A stretch of DNA of 64,000 nt from positions 1-64,000 of IMG/VR virus record IMGVR_UViG_3300023112_000008, one strand, 5' to 3'. Numbering within the stretch: position 1 is the stretch's first letter; every line of letters starts with the position of its first letter. The stretch comes from a virus. The notes below the pieces were generated by a model. It worked only from the letters and a program-made list of their open reading frames with translations, searched no databases and was not told where the DNA came from. Shown here in pieces: positions 23,432-30,694 of this stretch. A program made the translations under genes and the position numbers.

Positions 23432-26400
23432 GTGGCAAAGAAGAAGAAGAAGCTGAAGCCGAAGTACAAGGATGAGCTATGGGATCCAACTGACCTTTGC
23501 GAGATCAGCCCAGAGGAGCTTATTGAAGCCGTAAAGGCTGAGGGTGCATATAGTTACGATCTTGAGACAACTGGGCTGTCCCCCCGCAAAGACCGAATAG
23601 ACGGCATTGCCTTCTACGTCCCCAACGAGAAGAATCCAGAGCGTAAGCCGATCCGGGCGTGGTTCCCGTTCGCTGATGGAACAATGGACCACACTGTCGA
23701 AGGTGGCAAGGTAGTCGCGCTCCGGGCGACACTAGACCAGTTCGACACAATGACTCGCCTACGTCCAATTTGGGGACTCAAAGACGTAATCGCGATCCGG
23801 CACAACGGGATCTTCGATGACGCATTCATCTACCTATCAAGCGGTCTCGATGAAAACATCATTGTCGAGAACATCATCGCCGACAGTATGCTCGCCGACT
23901 ATGTCGCCGACGAACGACGTAAGCGTTATGGATTGAAATTGCGGGTCGAACAGGTGTTCGGGCACAAGATGACCTCATATAAGGAGGCTGCGGCCGGACA
24001 GGCCTCGTTCGCGTTCGCCATGAAGAAGCCCCTTGGCGTCTACGCTTGTGACGATACGGCGTGGACCTACCGTCTCTGGCGCTGGGCCATGGAGTCGATC
24101 CGGAAACAGGATCCTCCGCGAGAGCACAAGGATCAGTGGTGTTCTCCGCTAGACGATACGCCTGGAATCTACAGCGACCTGGAGAAGGTCTTCTGGAAGA
24201 TTGAAATGAGAATCCAGCGGATCCTCATGGAGATGGAGATCACTGGCTGCTTCATCGATTGGGAGTGGTTGGTCGTCGTCCAAGAACGGCTGCAGAAGCA
24301 GAAGAAGACAATTGAGGAGGAGATCAAGGAGGAATACGGTTGGATGCCGAAGATTCGGTCGCCAAAGCAGACCTCAGACTTCCTCTACAACCCGGTCGAC
24401 AAAGGTGGCATCGGGCTCCCGACCCAAGGTGTCGATTACAACGCGGTCACGGACCAATACGCGACCGGTGACAAGGCGATTAAGCACAGGGCGAGGGAAT
24501 TCCCCGTCGTTGCAAAGATCCTCAAATACAGGTCCCTAGGCGTTGTCGAGAGCTCGTTCTGTCAGAAGCTAATCGGACTGGCCCAGGCAGAGACCAGGAT
24601 CTACGCACGCTTCAGGCAGACCGGCACGGTCATCGGTCGTCTGAGTTGTCTTTCCGGAATGTCAATGCTCTCTATACGCCTGAATGGGGCGAATCTAAGG
24701 CGTTTAGTCAAACTCTCAGAACTTGGTCAGTTTATCGGATCTGATGTTAGGATCATCACTCATAAGGGTCGTGAGCGCCGCGTGTTGAATCTGTTCAACA
24801 AGGGGCCAGGCCTGATGTTTGAGGTGGTGGCGGATGACGGCAGCAAAATCAGATGCACAAGAGACCACAAATTTTTCACCAACTCCGGGTGGCGTGCTCT
24901 CAAGGACATCAAACGAGGGGACAGACTGCTTCGAGCCGAGGTATGTGAGGCTCAGGAAGCCGATAAGAGGCAGGCGGTGGGTGCTGGATCGACCGTCGTT
25001 CTTCAAGGTGTTCGTGGACGACAAGAGGCCGGTTTACAAGAAGTCGAAAATCTATGGTCTGACGGATGGGATTGCACTCACGTGCAAGGCGATCTACGGC
25101 TGGGAGATCGATGTGTTCCGAGGCCGTTCGAGGCGACGTCCGGACTTAGACGAGATACTTCCACTTGCACCGACATGGGTGCGACGAGACAAGTGCAAAG
25201 GCTTCATACTCTCCAGGGAGTCGTTCAAGGAGATCTTCGTAGACAGCGACCTGACGCAGGAGAAGGCGAAGAAGACCTACGGGATATCTCACCAGGCCAT
25301 GATCCGGGCCGTGAAGACTTACAAGGAGTTCCACGACCCACTGGCGATGAAGCACGGACGACTCCTGAGCGCGGCCAAACGGAAGGAGGAGGCGTTCTTT
25401 CCAAAGTCGGCTTTGGTGGAGGAGATGTCAGAGGGGAGATCCCCTCAAGAGATCGCGGCCAAGTTCGGCGTGGGGGAGTCGATTATTTTGATGGACATGT
25501 ACCACCACGGAGTATCCGCGAACCCTCACGGAACCATGTCGTGGGTGAGCCGATTGACGGACAGCGAGTACTTGGCACTGGTCGCACTGAACCCACGAAT
25601 AGGAGAGCTTCCAACGGACCCGAAGATGGCTTTCACCGAGCTGGTGGAGGCCTATCAGAGGCTGATGCAACTAGCCCACTCGGTCAAGCAGAGCGGATCG
25701 ATCATGGGGGCGTTGATCGAGAGGGGGACGATCGAGAAGGATCATCTAACGTTCGCTTCAAATCGGGCGGAGATGAGGCTGTCCCGTGCGCTGACGGCGG
25801 TTGGAATCCAGCATCGGCGACTATTCCATTTCTACAAGAACTGGCAGGCCGACTTCGCCTGGATAGATCAGAAACTACTGGTCGAGGTAGATGGCGCGTG
25901 GCACCAGAAGTGTGCTGCTACCAAGGATCGGGATCAGAAGAAGACAAAGAAGGCGAAGGAGCTTGGTTACCGAGTAGTGAGGTTCACCACCAAGCAGGTC
26001 GACAAGAACCTTCCTACGGTGATTCGGGAGATCGCGTTCGAACTTGGACACGAGTTACCAGCATCACTCCAGTCAGCGTCGAAGATGTCTGGGACCTCAC
26101 CGTAGAGGGGGATCACAGTTATCTAGCTCACGGGTTTGTCAACAAAAACAGTGCGGACCCCGTCAACCTGATGAACCAGCCACGAGAAAAGGACCTGATC
26201 CGCAAGGCGTTCTGCGCTCACCTTGAAGATGACTACGACGATGATCGCAACGAGCTAACGCTGATCGATGCTGACTACGGGCAAATGGAACTGCGCATGG
26301 CAGCTCACCTCGCCCGTGAGAAGAACATGATCGAGGTCTTCTCGGCGGTTGATGGGTGTGAGGCTGGTCCCGACGGTGGTCCGTGCGAGCGATACACGTT

Positions 26401-28354
26401 CCACGAGTGCTTCGCCTGTCACACGTGCCAGCCTCCAATTGAGCTCCCTGACGGCACCATGTCCTGCATTAAGTGCGGGGCTACAGGAGGAGACATTGAA
26501 CATCAGAAGCGGTGTCGTCACGTAGATCCTCACCAGCGAACGTCAGAGGACGTAGGCGTCCCTCGAAACCCTCTCGCTAAGTGTTTAGACGGGTCAACGC
26601 TGCTTCTGGGCATGCAGCCCGGTAATGGCAAGTGTTGGATTCAACCAACGACGATTGAGGACTTGGTGGGCGATATCGAGCCCAACGAACATCGACACGT
26701 GCCTGTGACCACCGTGACGACATCTGAGGGGCTGGCCACGGCTCACACTGCGCTCAAGCGTCACAACAAGCAGACGAAGATCATCATTACTAGACGCGCT
26801 ATTGTGATTGCTACCGTCGATCATAGGTTCCAGGTGCTCGGAGAGCATGGAGCGTTAGACCCTAACACGCCGAGTTATGTGCACGTTCCTGGGCGCAGCC
26901 TTGTAGAGGCCCAAAACCTCGAAAAGGGTATGAAGCTCCCCTTCATCGATATGGGGCATGAACAATCGATGGACCCCATGTGGCACCAGACAGGTCGTCA
27001 TGGTGCGCTGGAGATCAATCCGTTCACCAAGGAGGTCCAGGAGGGAGGACCGGCCACCATCGTCCTTGATGAGAAGTGGGCCTACTTTGCAGGAATCTTC
27101 GCCGGGGACGGCTGCGCGTCCGGAAACTCGTGTTCCATCTCTCACGGACATACGCCGGAATACAAGGAGTGGCGGGACACAGTTCGAGAGGCTTGTGATG
27201 CCGTAGGGCTTCCCACCTCAATGCGAGGGGACAAGCGTCAGACAGCGATCGGCTCACGCGTCGTTCGTCGCTACCTCTCTGGTCTGAGGATCTGTGAGGA
27301 ACTCGGCAAGGGTGACCAGGGCGCGAAGATCATGCGTGTCCCGCCGTGGGTCCTCAGTGGCGGACCGAAGATGATGTGGTCCTACATCGCTGGCATCTTC
27401 GATACCGATGGAACGGTCGGTAAAAAGAAGGCTGGGACGGCCAGCTTTACTACGAAGTCCCCCGAATTCGCCGGTCAAATGGCCTTCATGCTTCGCTGGC
27501 TTGGGATGCCTGTCCTCTGCCAGCCAGGGTTCAACAAGACCTACGAGCGGTGGTACTACACGGTTCATGTTTTGGGAGAGGGTATTGAGCGGTTCGCTCG
27601 ACACTGCCCAATGCGGCTCAAGGAGAAGGTTGACCGGCTCCACGAGAGGGCCGCAACTATCAAGCGTAAGTGTGCACCTACTAACGATGAGGTGATTGCC
27701 GTCATTGATGGCGGCGAACGGACGGTCTACGACTTCCAGATCGACACGGAGGACCACCTCTACAATCAGGGCGGCTTGGTCGGTCACAATAATGCTAATT
27801 TCGGACTTTTGTACAGAATGGGTGCGCCAAAGTTCTGCGTGTATGCAGGGTTGTTTGATGAGGACGGCAAGCCCCGTGTCGGCTACGGACAAGAGTTGAT
27901 CGAGAAGTGGCACGCGGCTTACCCTGGCATCGCTGCTTGGCACGAGCGGGTTCTTCATCAGCTGTGCGTCGACAACTACATCGCCTACACCATTACGAGA
28001 CGCAGACGTCGCCTCGACATTGAGTGGAAGAAGAACGATTACCGGGCAGGAACCCAGGCCATTCAGTTCAAGGTTTCAGGCAGCTGCCAGGACCTCATCA
28101 AGCTGGCCATGATCAAGCTCTTCGAGGTGCGGAATCAAAAGGTCGCGAACACGCCTCCAGCTGAGTCGCGGCTCTGGAAGAAGTTCCGCTTCATGATCCA
28201 GGTCCACGACGAGTTGATCTTCGAAGGTCCGAAGGCGATGAAAGAGGAGCTCTGCCTCCTGGTCAAGGAGTGCATGGAGGGCGCAGCCAAGGGCATGCGT
28301 ATTCCCTTCGTCGCTGATGCGCGGGCCGGGAGGACCTGGGATGAGCTACACTAG
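23432..28354 (+). CDS. polA: Family A DNA polymerase with two inteins
   Basis: I chose GTG 23432 for its GAGGAGG; a TTG at 23417 lacks a site. The 1640-residue precursor has a 3'-5' exonuclease (YDLETTG, YACDDTAW), then polymerase motif A (DADYGQMELR), motif B (RNPLAK, then NANFGLLY) and motif C (VHDE). Two inteins interrupt it: residues encoded by 24647-26149 just before motif A and 26582-27790 inside motif B. Removing both leaves about 736 residues, normal for a phage PolA. A Cys-rich zinc-ribbon-like insert (CFACHTC, CIKCG) lies between motifs A and B. It is the replicative polymerase. Confidence 0.88.
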   Translation: MAKKKKKLKPKYKDELWDPTDLCEISPEELIEAVKAEGAYSYDLETTGLSPRKDRIDGIAFYVPNEKNPERKPIRAWFPFADGTMDHTVEGGKVVALRATLDQFDTMTRLRPIWGLKDVIAIRHNGIFDDAFIYLSSGLDENIIVENIIADSMLADYVADERRKRYGLKLRVEQVFGHKMTSYKEAAAGQASFAFAMKKPLGVYACDDTAWTYRLWRWAMESIRKQDPPREHKDQWCSPLDDTPGIYSDLEKVFWKIEMRIQRILMEMEITGCFIDWEWLVVVQERLQKQKKTIEEEIKEEYGWMPKIRSPKQTSDFLYNPVDKGGIGLPTQGVDYNAVTDQYATGDKAIKHRAREFPVVAKILKYRSLGVVESSFCQKLIGLAQAETRIYARFRQTGTVIGRLSCLSGMSMLSIRLNGANLRRLVKLSELGQFIGSDVRIITHKGRERRVLNLFNKGPGLMFEVVADDGSKIRCTRDHKFFTNSGWRALKDIKRGDRLLRAEVCEAQEADKRQAVGAGSTVVLQGVRGRQEAGLQEVENLWSDGWDCTHVQGDLRLGDRCVPRPFEATSGLRRDTSTCTDMGATRQVQRLHTLQGVVQGDLRRQRPDAGEGEEDLRDISPGHDPGREDLQGVPRPTGDEARTTPERGQTEGGGVLSKVGFGGGDVRGEIPSRDRGQVRRGGVDYFDGHVPPRSIREPSRNHVVGEPIDGQRVLGTGRTEPTNRRASNGPEDGFHRAGGGLSEADATSPLGQAERIDHGGVDREGDDREGSSNVRFKSGGDEAVPCADGGWNPASATIPFLQELAGRLRLDRSETTGRGRWRVAPEVCCYQGSGSEEDKEGEGAWLPSSEVHHQAGRQEPSYGDSGDRVRTWTRVTSITPVSVEDVWDLTVEGDHSYLAHGFVNKNSADPVNLMNQPREKDLIRKAFCAHLEDDYDDDRNELTLIDADYGQMELRMAAHLAREKNMIEVFSAVDGCEAGPDGGPCERYTFHECFACHTCQPPIELPDGTMSCIKCGATGGDIEHQKRCRHVDPHQRTSEDVGVPRNPLAKCLDGSTLLLGMQPGNGKCWIQPTTIEDLVGDIEPNEHRHVPVTTVTTSEGLATAHTALKRHNKQTKIIITRRAIVIATVDHRFQVLGEHGALDPNTPSYVHVPGRSLVEAQNLEKGMKLPFIDMGHEQSMDPMWHQTGRHGALEINPFTKEVQEGGPATIVLDEKWAYFAGIFAGDGCASGNSCSISHGHTPEYKEWRDTVREACDAVGLPTSMRGDKRQTAIGSRVVRRYLSGLRICEELGKGDQGAKIMRVPPWVLSGGPKMMWSYIAGIFDTDGTVGKKKAGTASFTTKSPEFAGQMAFMLRWLGMPVLCQPGFNKTYERWYYTVHVLGEGIERFARHCPMRLKEKVDRLHERAATIKRKCAPTNDEVIAVIDGGERTVYDFQIDTEDHLYNQGGLVGHNNANFGLLYRMGAPKFCVYAGLFDEDGKPRVGYGQELIEKWHAAYPGIAAWHERVLHQLCVDNYIAYTITRRRRRLDIEWKKNDYRAGTQAIQFKVSGSCQDLIKLAMIKLFEVRNQKVANTPPAESRLWKKFRFMIQVHDELIFEGPKAMKEELCLLVKECMEGAAKGMRIPFVADARAGRTWDELH
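24647..26149 (+). mobile_element. Intein 1 in the polymerase, with an out-of-frame endonuclease gene inside
   Basis: The 501-residue intein runs from Cys (block A, CLSGMSMLSI) to Asn before Ser. It joins GRLS to SADPVNLMNQ, the usual PolA sequence. Block B is CTRDHKFF; block F is VWDLTVEGDHSYLAHG; the end is VNKN, with Lys where penultimate His is typical. Between the splicing blocks the intein frame reads about 380 codons of Arg/Gly/Glu-rich sequence without domain character. The +1 frame there encodes a convincing endonuclease. The intein frame has no stop. Confidence 0.85.
24945..26105 (+). CDS. Vsr-like (EDxHD-type) homing endonuclease nested out of frame in intein 1
   Basis: This gene uses the +1 frame relative to the polymerase. 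The start is probably GTG 24945 (after CCGAGG) or GTG 24981 (after AAGAGG); open frame extends to 24819. The product (about 386 residues) has two or three helix-turn-helix repeats (SFFKVFVDDKRPVYKKSKIY, SFKEIFVDSDLTQEKAKKTY) and a C-terminal nuclease core: Glu in AEMRLSRAL, Asp in ADFAW, EVDGAWHQK and Asp in TKDRDQKK. This order fits the Vsr-like EDxHD homing nucleases linked to split-intein genes. It stops just inside the C-terminal splicing block. Confidence 0.8.
   Translation: MRLRKPIRGRRWVLDRPSFFKVFVDDKRPVYKKSKIYGLTDGIALTCKAIYGWEIDVFRGRSRRRPDLDEILPLAPTWVRRDKCKGFILSRESFKEIFVDSDLTQEKAKKTYGISHQAMIRAVKTYKEFHDPLAMKHGRLLSAAKRKEEAFFPKSALVEEMSEGRSPQEIAAKFGVGESIILMDMYHHGVSANPHGTMSWVSRLTDSEYLALVALNPRIGELPTDPKMAFTELVEAYQRLMQLAHSVKQSGSIMGALIERGTIEKDHLTFASNRAEMRLSRALTAVGIQHRRLFHFYKNWQADFAWIDQKLLVEVDGAWHQKCAATKDRDQKKTKKAKELGYRVVRFTTKQVDKNLPTVIREIAFELGHELPASLQSASKMSGTSP
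26582..27790 (+). mobile_element. Intein 2 in the polymerase, LAGLIDADG type
   Basis: The 403-residue intein runs from Cys (CLDGSTLLLG) to Asn (GLVGHN) and sits inside polymerase motif B (RNPLAK joined to NANFG). Block B is ATVDHRF. Two LAGLIDADG motifs (YFAGIFAGDG and YIAGIFDTDG) mark an in-frame homing endonuclease. The residue after the splice point is Asn, not Cys, Ser or Thr, which normal splicing needs; see findings. Confidence 0.88.
28328..28353 (+). repeat. Direct repeat, copy 1, at the 3' end of the polymerase gene
   Basis: The last 26 bp of the polymerase gene (coding for RTWDELH, up to the first two bases of its stop) recur exactly at 29340-29365, beyond the HNH gene. Weaker similarity continues to about 28386. 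Confidence 0.9.
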
Positions 28355-28427
28355 ATAAGGACTTACGTTAAAAGGACATACGGAGATCCTCAAATCAGGA
28401 CCTTGATGTTGCAAACTACGACTGGTA

Positions 28428-28450
28428 TCGTCTTCATTGATAGGAGACGA
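28428..28450 (+). promoter_or_regulatory. Hairpin sequestering the HNH ribosome-binding site
   Basis: TCGTCTTC (28428-28435) can pair with GGAGACGA (28443-28450), eight pairs including one G-T, around a 7-base loop. The 3' arm contains the GGAG that serves the ATG at 28454. Folding would hide the ribosome-binding site, the arrangement described for T4 homing endonucleases. Confidence 0.55.
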
Positions 28451-28453
28451 CTG

Positions 28454-29152
28454 ATGGGTAGGAAACCAGGAACGTGGGTTACAGCAAAGGGCTACAGCAT
28501 CCTCAACGCAGATCGTGAGGAGATCATTCGACGGGTGCTGACGAGAGAGACGCTGGAATCAATCGCGTCGGACTACGACACGTCCTACACCAACCTCTAC
28601 CGATGGCTCGGCAAGGAGACTGACGTATTTGAGCGCGAGCTCACGTGCGTATTAGTCGAGTGCGACAACACGTTTCCATTCAAGGGGCGTCAACTCGCTT
28701 GTTGCAGAAAGCACATCAAACGATACTGCGCCAGGGGAGGTCCTGGTGAGTTTCGTCCGTGCTCTTTCCCTGAGTGCGATGAACCTGTGCTAGTCCCGAC
28801 GCCAAACCCAGATCGTCTCTGGTGGTGTGGAAAGCGGCACAGTGATATTCACCACCAGCGTGCAGCTAATGGCTTCTACGAGCGTCTACTGGGCGCTACA
28901 CAACAGTGTGTTGGGAGACTGATCTCCGGAAAGCGCTGCTCCGAGCACATGTGTATCGATGTGCACCACACGGTCTTCACCAAGAAGGGCAGCGACAAGT
29001 CGAGCCCCGAGATCTTTCTCTGTCCGACGCACCACCAGGCCATTCACCGGGGAATGGCGGTATACAAGGATGGAGAATATCGGTGGATCGTCGGAGAGAT
29101 CCTCGAAGGATTGCGGTCTAAGCACCCGGTGTTGGTAGAGGAGCTTCACTAA
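28454..29152 (+). CDS. HNH homing endonuclease with zinc knuckles
   Basis: The ATG at 28454 is chosen for its AGGAG. The 232-residue protein has an N-terminal helix-turn-helix (REEIIRRVLTRETLESIAS, SYTNLYRWLGKE), two Cys/His zinc modules (CCRKH, CGKRH), and a C-terminal HNH core (IDVHHTVFTKKG, LCPTHHQAIH). It is a free-standing homing endonuclease. It lies after the polymerase gene, and a direct repeat of the polymerase 3' end lies on its far side, so it probably invaded there. Confidence 0.78.
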   Translation: MGRKPGTWVTAKGYSILNADREEIIRRVLTRETLESIASDYDTSYTNLYRWLGKETDVFERELTCVLVECDNTFPFKGRQLACCRKHIKRYCARGGPGEFRPCSFPECDEPVLVPTPNPDRLWWCGKRHSDIHHQRAANGFYERLLGATQQCVGRLISGKRCSEHMCIDVHHTVFTKKGSDKSSPEIFLCPTHHQAIHRGMAVYKDGEYRWIVGEILEGLRSKHPVLVEELH

Positions 29153-29356
29153 ATGACGCCAGAAGAATCAAATCGCCTACACCTTGACTGGTGGGGGCAG
29201 TGTCGAACCTGCAAGCATTGGCAGGCGCCCGAAGAGAGGCCAAATCTCGGAAGTTGGGCCTGCGGGAACGAGAAGTCTCCGCTCCACCAAAATCTGACGC
29301 AGTCGGGTGGTCAGTGCGAGGAGTGGGAATCGTTTGACGGGGAGGACCTGGGATGA
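29153..29356 (+). CDS. Small cysteine-rich protein
   Basis: This 67-residue protein begins directly after the HNH stop. Cys pairs (CRTC near 17-20, then ACGN and QCEEW) suggest one zinc site. Its last codons use the duplicated polymerase-end repeat in another frame. It may belong to the same mobile cassette as the HNH gene. Function unknown. Confidence 0.5.
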   Translation: MTPEESNRLHLDWWGQCRTCKHWQAPEERPNLGSWACGNEKSPLHQNLTQSGGQCEEWESFDGEDLG

Positions 29357-29365
29357 GCTACACTA
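29340..29365 (+). repeat. Direct repeat, copy 2, of the polymerase gene end
   Basis: An exact 26-bp copy of the polymerase 3' end (28328-28353), here out of the polymerase context and followed by a related leader (GACATACAGGAG versus GACATACGGAG after copy 1). The two copies bracket the HNH gene and the small Cys-rich gene. Confidence 0.9.
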
Positions 29366-29400
29366 AGTGCTTATAGCGCAGAGACATACAGGAGTTTGAG

Positions 29401-29622
29401 ATGAAACAAGAGTTCTACAGGCAATGCAAGTTCAAGTCGGGCGACTCGGAGACCGTAGCCTGGGTCGACGAAAAGGGAGTTGAGGTCGGCGGCAAGGTGG
29501 CCTTCAAGGCCCAACCTGATAAGTGGTGGGAGGTCTTGTCGATGGGAGAGCACCGGATCACCAAGCAGCAGGCCAAGAACCTGGAACGAAGGAACGTGCA
29601 GTTCCAAGTGTCCATCAAGTAG
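29401..29622 (+). CDS. Hypothetical small protein
   Basis: This 73-residue protein has a good ribosome-binding site (CAGGAG). Short strands (AWVDEKGVEVGGKVAFKA) suggest a small beta domain ahead of a C-terminal helix. It lies just after the duplicated polymerase end and may have been the original neighbour of the polymerase. No function is known. Confidence 0.5.
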   Translation: MKQEFYRQCKFKSGDSETVAWVDEKGVEVGGKVAFKAQPDKWWEVLSMGEHRITKQQAKNLERRNVQFQVSIK

Positions 29623-29626
29623 TCCG

Positions 29627-29803
29627 ATGCGTCTTAAGTTCAAGGAAGTCCGAGTTATTGTCGATGGGTGCGATCACTACAAGCACGGCATCGAGCCCAT
29701 TCCGGGGAAGATTGAGTTGGACGGGATCTATCGCTGTAAGCGATGCAAAGCCGTCTGTCTGAACTACTGGGCACTACACGACGACATCATGAAACGAGGA
29801 TAG
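29627..29803 (+). CDS. Small zinc-ribbon-like protein
   Basis: The 58-residue product from ATG 29627 contains one CKRCKAVC motif, half of a zinc ribbon, and Cys/His near DGCDHYKHG. The gene lies four bases after the previous stop and one base before the next start, so it is cotranslated with them. Confidence 0.45.
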   Translation: MRLKFKEVRVIVDGCDHYKHGIEPIPGKIELDGIYRCKRCKAVCLNYWALHDDIMKRG

Positions 29804-29804
29804 C

Positions 29805-30011
29805 GTGACGATCGATGAGGGGCTGGACGATCCGCATATTATGCGTTTAGTCTATGCCGCCCACGCTGCGTGGTGCAAAGAGCTCAGGCAGCAGGGTAGA
29901 AAGGTGTCCTCTCATTACGAGAGTATTCCTGCCCATCCAAGAGAGTGCTTGCGACTAAACGTCGCATCCGTTCTCGCGGTCCTAAACTTGGAGACGAGCC
30001 CTGATGCGTAA
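29805..30011 (+). CDS. Hypothetical small helical protein
   Basis: This 68-residue protein starts at GTG. It looks all helical (HIMRLVYAAHAAWCKELRQQ, LNVASVLAVLNLE). It is packed between neighbours, overlapping the next gene by 8 bp. Function unknown. Confidence 0.45.
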   Translation: MTIDEGLDDPHIMRLVYAAHAAWCKELRQQGRKVSSHYESIPAHPRECLRLNVASVLAVLNLETSPDA

Positions 30012-30189
30012 AAAACCACTCTTTGTCCTCCTGTCGTGTCAGCTGTTGATACTAGTCACGGTCCTGGCGGCAAACTCCTCGGCCAAACGGATCGAACCTG
30101 TCTACACTCCATCCAAAGAGCACTGCCCTTTGGATCCGTTTGATACCGATGAAAATTGGAAGAATGATGGCCAACCTGAACATCGCTGA
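30004..30189 (+). CDS. Small membrane-anchored protein
   Basis: This 61-residue protein has a basic start and a hydrophobic segment (LFVLLSCQLLILVTVLAA, residues 6-23), then a polar, acidic C-terminus. It is probably a signal-anchored inner-membrane or secreted peptide. LLSC resembles a lipobox but the hydrophobic run continues past the Cys, so I favour an anchor. A role in lysis or superinfection exclusion is possible but unsupported. Confidence 0.45.
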   Translation: MRKKPLFVLLSCQLLILVTVLAANSSAKRIEPVYTPSKEHCPLDPFDTDENWKNDGQPEHR

Positions 30190-30373
30190 TATGCGGACCA
30201 AGAACGTCCAGAACAGGTTCCGCGCTCTCAAGCGCAAGCGGACCAACTGCACAAGCTGTGGTCGGAGGACCATGGTCTCTGTGCGGCTGAAGATATGTCA
30301 GACCTGCTTCCACGGTGAGGTCTTGAGCGCCAAAGAGGACATACACGCTTTGTGGGGATATGACCTCGATTAA
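30164..30373 (+). CDS. Small zinc-ribbon protein
   Basis: From the ATG pair at 30164/30167 the product is about 69 residues with CTSCGRR and ICQTCFHGE, a four-Cys zinc ribbon. It overlaps the previous gene and the next one. Such small ribbons often bind nucleic acid or RNA polymerase; nothing here decides. Confidence 0.45.
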   Translation: MMANLNIADMRTKNVQNRFRALKRKRTNCTSCGRRTMVSVRLKICQTCFHGEVLSAKEDIHALWGYDLD

Positions 30374-30518
30374 CCCCATTGCAAAAGCTGACACCTTCGT
30401 TCTCTGGATGAAGACACTAGACCAGGAAACCAGGACTCGCGTGCTGAACACGATCAACAGCACTTTTTGCGCCTACTGTGCGAGAGTCAGGGACAACTGT
30501 TGCTGTGGGAGGGCATAG
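30360..30518 (+). CDS. Cysteine-rich micro-protein
   Basis: A 52-codon frame starts at ATG 30360 inside the end of the previous gene and stops at 30518, three bases before the next start. Its C-terminus reads FCAYCARVRDNCCCG, a dense Cys cluster able to bind zinc. Tight packing on both sides supports a real gene despite its size. Confidence 0.35.
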   Translation: MTSINPIAKADTFVLWMKTLDQETRTRVLNTINSTFCAYCARVRDNCCCGRA

Positions 30519-30520
30519 CC

Positions 30521-30694
30521 ATGGTCGAAAAGGCCATCGCCGACTACATCAAAGCGCGACACGGTATTGATGTCAGCATTCACCGCTCATCAGGTAACGG
30601 AGTCATTGAGTTTGTGGCTCAGGCTTTCAAGGCTGGGATCGAGTGGCAACGGGGCCAAAACCAGGTAAAAGAGAGTATAGAGGAACCTAAATGA
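30521..30694 (+). CDS. Hypothetical small protein
   Basis: This 57-residue protein has GGGAGG before its ATG. It is a mixed alpha/beta peptide (ADYIKARHGIDVSIHRSSG) with no known motif. It overlaps the HU gene by 4 bp (ATGA). Confidence 0.45.
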   Translation: MVEKAIADYIKARHGIDVSIHRSSGNGVIEFVAQAFKAGIEWQRGQNQVKESIEEPK

